Positions 7,932 to 14,610 of a stretch of DNA of 23,897 nucleotides are shown here, piece after piece; the first letter of the stretch is position 1, and every line of letters begins with the position of its first letter. The notes beneath the pieces were generated by a model. The model had not been told where the DNA came from. It was given only the letters and a program-made list of their open reading frames with translations, and did not search any database. A program made the translations under genes and the position numbers. This DNA comes from Bacillota bacterium (lineage in GTDB: Bacteria; Bacillota; Clostridia; Clostridiales; Clostridiaceae), in NCBI GenBank assembly GCA_023424785.1, contig JAFADP010000133.1, positions 1 to 23,897 on the forward strand, read 5' to 3'.

Positions 7932-7957
7932 AACCGACCTATATAGGTCGGTTTTAT
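7932..7957. terminator. Palindromic hairpin between holA and rpsT
   Basis: AACCGACCTATATAGGTCGGTT (7932-7953) is a perfect 22-base palindrome followed by TTAT on the + strand and by a T-rich run on the minus strand. It lies 10 bases beyond the rpsT stop, so it is best read as the rpsT terminator that also backs up the holA terminator. Confidence 0.7.
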
Positions 7958-7966
7958 ACTAAAGAA

Positions 7967-8230
7967 TTATGCCATAGCATTTAACTTAGCAGCTAGTCTT
8001 GACTTCTTTCTAGCAGCCATGTTCTTGTGAATTACACCTTTTTGAGCAGCCATGTCTATAGACTTAACAACATTATTGAATAAAGCCTTAGCTTCTTCAG
8101 CATTGTTAGCTGATACAGCTACTTCAAATTTCTTTATAGTAGTCTTTAAAGCAGACTTGATCATTCTATTTTGAGCAGTCTTAACTTCTGTAACTTTTAT
8201 TCTCTTTTTAGCTGATTTAATATTTGCCAT
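7967..8230 (-). CDS. rpsT: 30S ribosomal protein S20
   Basis: 87 residues, typical of bS20, a primary 16S rRNA-binding protein of the small subunit. It is Lys/Ala-rich with the usual start MANIKSAKKRI and the conserved KGVIHKNMAARKKSRLAAK near the C-terminus. It is helical throughout. The ATG follows a GAGGGGGTGA SD. It is a single-gene unit on the minus strand, set between its own promoter and a palindromic terminator, and divergent from gpr. Its leader of roughly 75 bases can fold in ways that hide the SD (see separate entry). Confidence 0.97.
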   Translation of the reverse strand: MANIKSAKKRIKVTEVKTAQNRMIKSALKTTIKKFEVAVSANNAEEAKALFNNVVKSIDMAAQKGVIHKNMAARKKSRLAAKLNAMA

Positions 8231-8306
8231 TCTTAGTTCACCCCCTCAATTTTTTATAGGGCCTCTTGCAGTTTTTGGGGAAATCTGCGTACGAGTCATA
8301 TTCAAC
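8231..8306 (-). promoter_or_regulatory. Structured 5' leader of rpsT, possible translational control
   Basis: In the mRNA, GCAG/CTGC closes a hairpin (8290-8265 region) whose TTT/AAA pairs expose a CCCC loop (8280-8277). That loop is complementary to the GGGGG of the SD (8245-8241). A second option pairs CCCT (near 8262-8257) with the AGGG of the same SD. Both would block ribosome entry. S20 represses its own synthesis in E. coli; that this leader does so is inference. Confidence 0.35.
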
Positions 8307-8313
8307 AAACCAT

Positions 8314-8342
8314 ATTATAACATTGAAATTCAACATATTCAA
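8314..8342 (-). promoter_or_regulatory. SigA promoter of rpsT
   Basis: On the minus strand: TTGAAT (8342-8337), a 17-base spacer, and TATAAT (8319-8314) preceded by TGT, an extended -10. It is a strong match suited to a ribosomal protein gene, and it predicts transcription from about 8306. Confidence 0.85.
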
Positions 8343-8372
8343 GTATTAAATTTATGGAATGTGGAAAAATAA
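8343..8372 (+). promoter_or_regulatory. Possible SigF/SigG-type promoter of gpr
   Basis: GTATT (8343-8347), 15 bases, then GGAAAAATAA (8363-8372) resembles the forespore pattern (G-pyrimidine-ATA and GGnnAnAnTA) with one mismatch in each half. The location 30 bases before the gpr start and gpr's known forespore expression in Bacillus support it, but AT-rich DNA makes chance matches common. Confidence 0.3.
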
Positions 8373-8403
8373 ATATATAAAAAATAACTTATGAGGTGAA
8401 TGT

Positions 8404-9378
8404 ATGTTTAATGTTAGAACTGACTTAGCGTTAGAGTCAAGAGAAATATATAAACAAAGAAACAATAGGGATGCAGATGGGGTAGTAGTTGAAGAAGAAG
8501 AAATAAACGGGGTTAAGATAAATAAAGTCAAAATTACAAATGAATTAGGATCAGGAAAATTAGGAAAGCCAATAGGAACATATATAACATTAGATATACC
8601 AGAATTTACAGCATATGATGGTGAACTTATGGATAATGTTTCAAATGTTTTTGGAAAGATCCTAAAACAGTTAGTAAATGTAAAAAAAGATGATAAGGTG
8701 TTAGTTATAGGGTTAGGAAATTGGAATGTAACACCAGATGCATTAGGTCCTAAAGTAGTTGATGGAATAATGATTACAAGACACTTAAGTGAAGTTATGC
8801 CTGATATTATGGAAGAAGGAATGGTATCGGTAGCAGCTATAGCACCAGGTGTTCTTGGTATTACAGGAATTGAAACTTTAGAAGTAATAAAATCATTAGT
8901 AGAAAGAATAGAACCAACAGTTGTTATTTGTATAGATGCTCTTGCAGCAAGAAGAATAGAAAGAGTAAATAGAACTATTCAAATAAGTAATACAGGGATA
9001 GCTCCTGGTGCAGGTGTAGGTAATCATAGAAAAGCTATAAATAAAGCAGAACTGGGAGTTGATGTTATTGCTATAGGAGTTCCAACAGTGGTAGATGCAT
9101 CAACAATAGCAAATGATGCTATAGATATGGTTTTAGATAATTTAATTCATGAAGCTGAAGAAGGTAAAGAATTTTATAATATGTTAAAGAATATTGATAG
9201 AAGTGGAAAAGAAGCTCTTATAAGAGAAGTATTAACACCATATGTAGGAGATCTTATAGTAACGCCTAAGGAGGTAGATTTAATAATTACATCTCTATCT
9301 AAAATAATTTCTAACGGAATAAATATAGCAGTTCAACCTAATATGACAGTGGAAGATATCAATAAATTTATGAACTAA
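8404..9378 (+). CDS. gpr: GPR endopeptidase (spore protease)
   Basis: About 324 residues. GPR degrades small acid-soluble spore proteins in the first minutes of germination. It is made in the forespore as a zymogen and activates itself by clipping its N-terminus. The catalytic aspartates of the family are present: Asp112 in WNVTPDALGP and Asp178 in VVICIDALAARR, matching Asp127 and Asp193 of the B. megaterium enzyme. The self-cleavage motif RTD/LALE lies at residues 5-10, so the propeptide would be only seven residues, compared with fifteen in B. megaterium. The ATG has a well-placed GAGGTGAA SD. It is followed by spoIIP 80 bases on, the same order as in Bacillus. Confidence 0.96.
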   Translation: MFNVRTDLALESREIYKQRNNRDADGVVVEEEEINGVKINKVKITNELGSGKLGKPIGTYITLDIPEFTAYDGELMDNVSNVFGKILKQLVNVKKDDKVLVIGLGNWNVTPDALGPKVVDGIMITRHLSEVMPDIMEEGMVSVAAIAPGVLGITGIETLEVIKSLVERIEPTVVICIDALAARRIERVNRTIQISNTGIAPGAGVGNHRKAINKAELGVDVIAIGVPTVVDASTIANDAIDMVLDNLIHEAEEGKEFYNMLKNIDRSGKEALIREVLTPYVGDLIVTPKEVDLIITSLSKIISNGINIAVQPNMTVEDINKFMN

Positions 9379-9397
9379 AAAATAATTAATAATTATG

Positions 9398-9456
9398 TAA
9401 AACCTCCATATAATGTTATGAAGCAATTTTAATATACATGATAATAGGAGGCTTTA
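9398..9456 (+). promoter_or_regulatory. Inverted repeat that would hide the spoIIP SD
   Basis: TAAAACCTCC (9398-9407) is complementary at nine of ten positions to GGAGGCTTTA (9447-9456), which contains the spoIIP SD and ends two bases before the TTG start. If a transcript from gpr reads through, this stem would sequester the SD. A promoter inside the 39-base loop would remove the left arm. No experimental basis. Confidence 0.35.
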
Positions 9457-9458
9457 CT

Positions 9459-10502
9459 TTGTATGGAAGTATAATAAAAGTGGATAAAAGTAAACCAAAG
9501 ATAAATGTAGGAGTAATAATGTTACTACTTTTTATCATATTTTTTTGTGCAAGGTTAATACATGTACTAAAGGATAACAGAGAAAATGGAGCACTAGCAT
9601 ATGTACAAATTTTAAACTTTGGAATGCCAATAGTTGAAGGTCAGATATATAATGAGGATCAATATGTAGAAAATAACTTATCAATAAAAGCAGTATTATT
9701 AAAGACTCTAGAATTAAATGATTTAAATTGTAATAGTATAATAGGAAATGAGGTAAGTTACTTTAAGAATACAAATTCTACAGGGAGTTCAGAATTAAAA
9801 TCTAATATTAGTTCATTTAGTATAAGTGAAGAAACTGTAATAAGGGTGGATAATGTTGAAGATTCTTCATTAAAAAAAACACTAGATATAACAAATCCTG
9901 AAGTATTAATATATCATACACATACCTCAGAAGCATATGCAGAATTTACAACAGGTGATAGAAGTGACTCGGATAATGAAAATTATAATATTGTTGGAGT
10001 AGGGAATGCATTAGCAAAAGAATTAGAAGAAACTTATGGAATAGCCACAATACATGATAAAACAAATCATAGCATATCATATAATGAAAGCTATTCAAGA
10101 TCTACAGAGACGTTAAAAAACTATCTTAATCAGTATGGAAATTTTAAAATTATTATTGATTTACATAGAGATTCAGGTGGGAATAAAAATAATCTTACAG
10201 CAATAGTAAATGAAGAAAGTGTTGCCAAGATACAATTTGTATTAAGTAAAAGTAGTAGTAGATATGAAGCAAACTTAGCATTAGCGAATGAAATGATGAA
10301 TAAAGGAAATGAACTTTTTCCGGGTTTTGTAAGAGAACATTATATTTATAATAGAGGTATAATGAGAATGCAACAAAGTTTAAATGATAATGTACTTCTT
10401 ATAGAGTGTGGTTCTAATATAAATACGGCTCAAGAAGCACAAAACTCTGCAAAGTTAATTGCGAGACTTATAGCAGAACATATTAATGCATCTGAAGAAT
10501 AA
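9459..10502 (+). CDS. spoIIP: Stage II sporulation protein P (peptidoglycan hydrolase)
   Basis: About 347 residues. SpoIIP is the amidase/endopeptidase that, with SpoIID and SpoIIM, degrades septal peptidoglycan during forespore engulfment. A hydrophobic segment at about residues 17-33 anchors it in the membrane. The C-terminal SpoIIP domain shows IYHTHTSEAY (His153 and His155, metal-ligand type), IIDLHRDSGG and the end motif LLIECGSNINTAQEA. The longest frame begins at ATG 9438, but AGGAGG at 9446-9451 lies inside it and is spaced seven bases from the TTG at 9459, so I choose TTG. It sits directly after gpr, as in Bacillus. No terminator is seen between the two genes. Confidence 0.94.
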   Translation: MYGSIIKVDKSKPKINVGVIMLLLFIIFFCARLIHVLKDNRENGALAYVQILNFGMPIVEGQIYNEDQYVENNLSIKAVLLKTLELNDLNCNSIIGNEVSYFKNTNSTGSSELKSNISSFSISEETVIRVDNVEDSSLKKTLDITNPEVLIYHTHTSEAYAEFTTGDRSDSDNENYNIVGVGNALAKELEETYGIATIHDKTNHSISYNESYSRSTETLKNYLNQYGNFKIIIDLHRDSGGNKNNLTAIVNEESVAKIQFVLSKSSSRYEANLALANEMMNKGNELFPGFVREHYIYNRGIMRMQQSLNDNVLLIECGSNINTAQEAQNSAKLIARLIAEHINASEE

Positions 10503-10576
10503 AATTATATGTATAAAATAAACTATATTGGGTATTCTTCATAAATATAGTATTACGATTAAGGAGAATGCTTAAA

Positions 10577-10837
10577 GTGAAGAAGTTTTTAGTTTCAATA
10601 AGTTTATTTACATTATTTTCTTTAGGATGTATAGGGCTAATAAAAATAAATATGATAAATACAAAAGCCCTATCCCCTTTAGGAAATACAAAGAGTAATT
10701 ATAAGTTAGTAAATGAAGAATTTGGAGATGATTTCTCGAAATTTATACAAGATAATGCAGAAATAAAAATTTATACCCAAAATGGTATAGTAATAAGAGT
10801 AGGAAAAACTGATTTTAAGTTGACACTAGGTAAGTAA
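10577..10837 (+). CDS. Small membrane-anchored or secreted protein, unknown function
   Basis: About 86 residues that I do not recognise. Residues 1-27 are a Lys-Lys start and a hydrophobic stretch (FLVSISLFTLFSLGCIGLIKI), giving either a signal peptide or a single N-terminal membrane anchor. The Cys after SLG is not in a canonical lipobox. The remaining roughly 55 residues are soluble and mixed in charge, ending in a predicted beta-rich segment (EIKIYTQNGIVIRVGKTDFKLTLGK). The ATG at 10568 is only one base from AAGGAG, so the in-frame GTG at 10577 is the likelier start. It lies between spoIIP and the lepA promoter and may share spoIIP expression. The inverted repeat ACTATATT/AATATAGT (10522-10529, 10544-10551) precedes it. 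Confidence 0.65.
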   Translation: MKKFLVSISLFTLFSLGCIGLIKINMINTKALSPLGNTKSNYKLVNEEFGDDFSKFIQDNAEIKIYTQNGIVIRVGKTDFKLTLGK

Positions 10838-10850
10838 CCTGTGATATAAT
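10820..10850 (+). promoter_or_regulatory. Promoter of lepA
   Basis: TTGACA (10820-10825) and TATAAT (10845-10850) are both perfect SigA hexamers. They are 19 bases apart, slightly long, and the -10 is extended by TGA (10842-10844). The -35 lies inside the end of the preceding gene. Transcription would start near 10857 and leave a leader of about 57 bases. Confidence 0.75.
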
Positions 10851-10869
10851 TTATCTAATTTGTAATGAT

Positions 10870-10903
10870 GGGGGTGAAACGCTAGCTTATCAAAAGAATA
10901 AGC
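10870..10903 (+). promoter_or_regulatory. Remote SD and hairpin in the lepA leader
   Basis: GGGGGTGA (10870-10877) is the only strong SD before lepA but lies 36 bases from the ATG at 10914. Between them GCTTAT (10885-10890) pairs with ATAAGC (10898-10903) around a seven-base loop. Folding would shorten the gap to about 17 bases. A seven-codon-or-less frame (ATG ATG at 10865, stop TAG 10883-10885) overlaps the SD. Confidence 0.4.
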
Positions 10904-10913
10904 AGTACCATTT

Positions 10914-12719
10914 ATGAATAAAGACAGAAAAAAACACATAAGAAATTTTTCCATTGTAGCCCACATAGATCATGGTAAGTCTACATTAGCTGATAGATTA
11001 TTAGAACTAACAGGAACATTAACTGAAAGAGAAATGGAAGCTCAGGTTCTAGATAATATGGAAATAGAAAAAGAGAGAGGAATAACAATTAAATCTCAAG
11101 CAGCGAGACTTATATATAAGGCTAAAGATGGAGAGGAGTATATTTTAAACTTAATAGATACTCCAGGACACGTAGACTTTACATACGAAGTTTCAAGAAG
11201 TTTAGCAGCGTGTGAAGGAGCATTACTTGTTGTAGATGCTACTCAAGGAATTCAAGCACAAACTTTAGCAAATTGTTATTTAGCATTAGATAATGACTTA
11301 GAAATAGCACCTGTTATAAATAAAATTGACCTACCATCTCAAAGAGCAGATGAAGTTAAGGAAGAGATAGAAGATGTAATAGGTATAGAAGCAGAAAATG
11401 CTCCTATGATATCTGCTAAAACAGGTTTAAATGTTGAAGATGTTCTAGAAGAAATTGTTGAAAGACTTCCAGCTCCTGAAGGAGATGAAGATGCACCATT
11501 AAAAGCATTAATATTTGATTCATTTTATGACAGTTATAAAGGTGTAGTATGTTATATTAGAGTTTTTGATGGAACTGTTAAGCCTGGAACAAAGGTAAAG
11601 TTTATGGCAACAGATAAAACTTGTGAAATAGTTGAAGTTGGAGTATTTACTCCAAAAATGATGCCAATAAATCAACTAAGTGCAGGAGATGTTGGATATA
11701 TTTGCGGTTCAATAAAAAATGTAAGAGATGCAAGAGTTGGAGATACAGTAACAGAAGCTGAAAGACCAATTAAAGAAGCACTTCCAGGTTATAAACCAGC
11801 TATACCTATGGTTTATTCAGGTATTTATCCAGTTGATGGAGCAAAGTATGATGAGTTAAAAGAAGCTTTAGAGAAACTTCAAATTAATGATGCTGCATTA
11901 AACTTTGAACCAGAAACATCAGTAGCATTAGGATTTGGTTTTAGATGTGGATTCCTTGGACTATTACACATGGAAATTATCCAAGAAAGAATAGAAAGAG
12001 AATTTAATCTAGATATTATTACTACAGCACCATCAGTTATATATAAGGTGGTTAAAACAGATGGAGAAGTATTAGATATTACGAATCCAACAAATCTTCC
12101 AAAGCCAACTGAAATAGCATATATGGAAGAGCCAGTAGTAAAAGCATCTATAATAGCGCCTAAAGATTATGTAGGTACAGTTATGGAGCTTTGTCAAGAA
12201 AGAAGAGGAACATATATAAATATAGAATATATAGAAGAAACTAGAGCTGTTATTCATTATGATATTCCTTTAAATGAAATAGTATATGATTTCTTTGATA
12301 CATTAAAATCAAGAACAAGAGGATATGCTTCCTTAGATTATGAATTTAAGGGATATGTTAGAACAGAACTTGTTAAGCTTGATATATTATTAAATGGAGA
12401 TATAGTAGATGCTTTATCTATGATAGTTCCTTCAGAAAGAGCTTATCAAAAAGGTAGAGGTATAGCTGAAAAGTTAAAAGAAATTATACCTAGACAAATG
12501 TTCGAAATTCCAATACAAGCAGCAGTAGGAAGTAAGATTATTGCTAGAGAAACTGTAAAAGCTATGAGAAAAGACGTTCTTGCAAAATGTTATGGTGGAG
12601 ATATTTCAAGAAAGAAGAAACTTCTTGAAAAGCAAAAGGAAGGAAAGAAGAGAATGAGACAGGTAGGTTCTGTTGAAGTTCCTCAAGAAGCATTTATGTC
12701 AATATTAAAAGTTGATTAG
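10914..12719 (+). CDS. lepA: Elongation factor 4 (LepA), translational GTPase
   Basis: 601 residues, normal for LepA/EF-4, a ribosome-bound GTPase related to EF-G that acts on stalled or mistranslocated ribosomes and in 30S assembly. GTP-binding motifs are clear: G1 AHIDHGKST (from residue 16), G3 DTPGH and G4 NKID. The LepA-specific C-terminal domain ends in SVEVPQEAFMSILKVD. The ATG at 10914 is the first start codon after an in-frame stop at 10899-10901, and it has no SD nearby. The only strong SD is 36 bases upstream with a hairpin between. It carries its own promoter. No terminator hairpin is obvious between lepA and the TerB-like gene. Confidence 0.97.
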   Translation: MNKDRKKHIRNFSIVAHIDHGKSTLADRLLELTGTLTEREMEAQVLDNMEIEKERGITIKSQAARLIYKAKDGEEYILNLIDTPGHVDFTYEVSRSLAACEGALLVVDATQGIQAQTLANCYLALDNDLEIAPVINKIDLPSQRADEVKEEIEDVIGIEAENAPMISAKTGLNVEDVLEEIVERLPAPEGDEDAPLKALIFDSFYDSYKGVVCYIRVFDGTVKPGTKVKFMATDKTCEIVEVGVFTPKMMPINQLSAGDVGYICGSIKNVRDARVGDTVTEAERPIKEALPGYKPAIPMVYSGIYPVDGAKYDELKEALEKLQINDAALNFEPETSVALGFGFRCGFLGLLHMEIIQERIEREFNLDIITTAPSVIYKVVKTDGEVLDITNPTNLPKPTEIAYMEEPVVKASIIAPKDYVGTVMELCQERRGTYINIEYIEETRAVIHYDIPLNEIVYDFFDTLKSRTRGYASLDYEFKGYVRTELVKLDILLNGDIVDALSMIVPSERAYQKGRGIAEKLKEIIPRQMFEIPIQAAVGSKIIARETVKAMRKDVLAKCYGGDISRKKKLLEKQKEGKKRMRQVGSVEVPQEAFMSILKVD

Positions 12720-12733
12720 CTTATTTCTTACTA

Positions 12734-12792
12734 TATAGTGTATAAATAGAAGATATAGGTTATAATATACTTATGTTAATGAATACACTATA
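12734..12792. repeat. 10-bp inverted repeat flanking a TATAAT box
   Basis: TATAGTGTAT (12734-12743) and ATACACTATA (12783-12792) are perfect inverted copies 39 bases apart. They flank a TATAAT at 12761-12766, and the left copy overlaps the palindrome ACTATATAGT. No good -35 is seen 16-18 bases upstream of the TATAAT. Could be an operator pair, or chance in AT-rich DNA. Confidence 0.35.
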
Positions 12793-12807
12793 ATGGGGGA
12801 AAAGAGA

Positions 12808-13251
12808 ATGTTTTTAAGAGAGTTAAATAAAAATGAATCAATATCATTTTTACAATTAGTAAATGAAGTTGCAAATATAGATGAAGTATTTGCAAAAGAA
12901 GAAAAAAACTTAATTGAAGATTATAAAAAAGAATTAGGTTTAGTAAATTTTGAGATAAAAAGAACTAGTTATGAAGAAATAATGAATGAATTAAAGAAAT
13001 CAACTTATAGAAATAAGTTAATAATTTATTTTGAGCTTGTTGGATTAGCATTAATAGATGGAAAATATCAAGAAAAAGAAGTTGATTTCTTAGAAAAGAT
13101 AGCATTTGATTTAGGAATACCTAGAAGTAAAAAAATAGCTATTGCAAATTATTTCTTTACTTTTACAGAAGTATATAATTTTTCAGTTGTTGATGCTGAA
13201 AGTAAAATTGACTTATTAAAAGAACAAGCTGAAATAATATTATCAAAATAA
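12808..13251 (+). CDS. TerB-like helical protein, function unknown
   Basis: About 147 residues, all-helical and charged, with no membrane segment or signal peptide. The central part (roughly residues 60-120) resembles the TerB/DjlA-type helical domain: a hydrophobic helix LIIYFELVGLALIDGKYQEKE, then EVDFLEKIAFDLGIPRSK. The DG(K)xxxxE spacing recalls the metal-binding acidic pair of TerB. The family is widespread and poorly defined, so no reaction can be given. The frame opens at ATG 12793, but GGGGGA (12795-12800) is the SD for the ATG at 12808. It sits between lepA and hemW and ends at its own terminator, so it is not simply co-transcribed with hemW. Confidence 0.7.
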   Translation: MFLRELNKNESISFLQLVNEVANIDEVFAKEEKNLIEDYKKELGLVNFEIKRTSYEEIMNELKKSTYRNKLIIYFELVGLALIDGKYQEKEVDFLEKIAFDLGIPRSKKIAIANYFFTFTEVYNFSVVDAESKIDLLKEQAEIILSK

Positions 13252-13256
13252 TATAA

Positions 13257-13285
13257 AAAAGAGGGCATCGGACATGCTCTCTTTT
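13257..13285 (+). terminator. Terminator after the TerB-like gene
   Basis: AAAAGAGGGCAT (13257-13268) pairs with ATGCTCTCTTTT (13274-13285), with one G-T pair and a five-base loop. A further ATTTT follows. It lies 29 bases before the hemW start. Confidence 0.8.
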
Positions 13286-13313
13286 ATTTTAATTAAAATT
13301 TGGAGGAAAGATA

Positions 13314-14444
13314 ATGAAAGAAGTAGGACTATACGTGCATATTCCTTTTTGTAAACAAAAATGCTTATATTGTGATTTCCCTTCCTTTTCTAATATAGAT
13401 AACTTAATGGATGATTATATAGAAGCTTTAAACAAAGAAATTTTAGAAAAGGCTTCAAACTATAAAATAAAAAGTTTATTCATAGGAGGAGGTACGCCGT
13501 CTTATTTAGATGAAAAAAACTTAATATCTTTATTAAATACTATAAATAAACTTGAGTTCTTAGAAAATGCAGAAAAAACAATTGAATGTAATCCAGGAAC
13601 ATTAAAAGAAGAAAAATTAAGAATAATGTATGATAAAGGAATAAATAGATTAAGTTTTGGACTTCAGAGTACAGATAATAATATATTAAAATCCATTGGA
13701 AGAATTCATAGTTATGAAGAATTTAAAGAAAATTATAAGACTGCTAGAAAAATAGGTTTTAAAAATATAAATATAGATATGATGTTTGGGTTACCTAAGC
13801 AGACAGTAGATATATGTTTAAGCAATTTAAAAGATATAATTCAATTAAATCCAGAACATATTTCATTTTATAGTCTAATAATAGAAGAAGGAACTCCATT
13901 TTGTAGTATGTATGATAAAGGATTATTAATTCTACCTTCAGAAGATGAAGAAAGACAAATGTATAATAAAGCTAAAGTATTACTAAAGGAAAATGGATAT
14001 CATCAATATGAAATATCTAATTATGCTAAAGATAACAAAGAGTGTTTTCATAATAAGATATACTGGAAATGTGATGAATATATTGGAGTAGGCTCTGCAG
14101 CAAGTTCATATATAAATGGAAAAAGAATAAAAAATATAGAGAGTGTAAATACTTATATAAAGAATATAAAAAATAATAAATGCATTATTGAAGATGAAAT
14201 AATAAATAATGAATCTGATAGTATTGAAGAATTTATGTTTATGGGATTAAGAATGATGAAAGGAATAAAGGAAGAAGAATTTGAAAAAAGGTTTAATAAA
14301 AAAGTAGATGAAGTATATAAATCTGTAATTGAAAATAATATAAATAAAAATCTTCTTTCTAGAAAAGACGGAAGAATATTTCTTACAGAGAAAGGGATAG
14401 AATTTTCTAATTTAGTCATGAGTGATATGATATTAGATAGATAA
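13314..14444 (+). CDS. hemW: Radical SAM heme chaperone HemW
   Basis: 376 residues, the usual HemW size. The N-terminus carries the radical SAM motif with Cys13, Cys17 and Cys20 (PFCKQKCLYCDF), which binds a 4Fe-4S cluster and S-adenosylmethionine. SLFIGGGTPSYL and the INRLSFGLQS strand are typical of the HemN/HemW family. HemW proteins are often annotated as oxygen-independent coproporphyrinogen III oxidase, but they lack the fourth N-terminal cysteine arrangement of true HemN and act as heme-insertion chaperones. TTGGAGGAAAG precedes the ATG. Position between lepA and hrcA is the conserved Firmicutes order, here with the TerB-like gene inserted before it. Confidence 0.93.
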   Translation: MKEVGLYVHIPFCKQKCLYCDFPSFSNIDNLMDDYIEALNKEILEKASNYKIKSLFIGGGTPSYLDEKNLISLLNTINKLEFLENAEKTIECNPGTLKEEKLRIMYDKGINRLSFGLQSTDNNILKSIGRIHSYEEFKENYKTARKIGFKNINIDMMFGLPKQTVDICLSNLKDIIQLNPEHISFYSLIIEEGTPFCSMYDKGLLILPSEDEERQMYNKAKVLLKENGYHQYEISNYAKDNKECFHNKIYWKCDEYIGVGSAASSYINGKRIKNIESVNTYIKNIKNNKCIIEDEIINNESDSIEEFMFMGLRMMKGIKEEEFEKRFNKKVDEVYKSVIENNINKNLLSRKDGRIFLTEKGIEFSNLVMSDMILDR

Positions 14445-14525
14445 GAAAAATGAAGAATTATAAAGCAAATTAAAGATAAATAAAAAATAGATTAATATAT
14501 AAATTATTATGAGTAATTATTACAA

Positions 14526-14554
14526 TTGACAAAAAAATAAAGAAAATATATATT
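14526..14554 (+). promoter_or_regulatory. SigA promoter of the hrcA-grpE-dnaK-dnaJ operon
   Basis: TTGACA (14526-14531), a 17-base spacer and TATATT (14549-14554). The predicted start near 14561 puts the CIRCE operator at the very beginning of the transcript, where HrcA blocks transcription. The preceding 14445-14525 is AT-rich with nothing else recognisable. Confidence 0.85.
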
Positions 14555-14567
14555 TAAAACATAGTCA

Positions 14568-14594
14568 TTAGCACTCAACATTAACGAGTGCTAA
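14568..14594 (+). promoter_or_regulatory. CIRCE operator (HrcA-binding site)
   Basis: TTAGCACTC (14568-14576), nine bases, GAGTGCTAA (14586-14594). This is a perfect copy of the CIRCE consensus, 16 bases before hrcA. HrcA binding here represses the chaperone operon until heat shock or GroE depletion inactivates HrcA. Confidence 0.98.
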
Positions 14595-14610
14595 CAAAAG
14601 AGGTGAGAAT

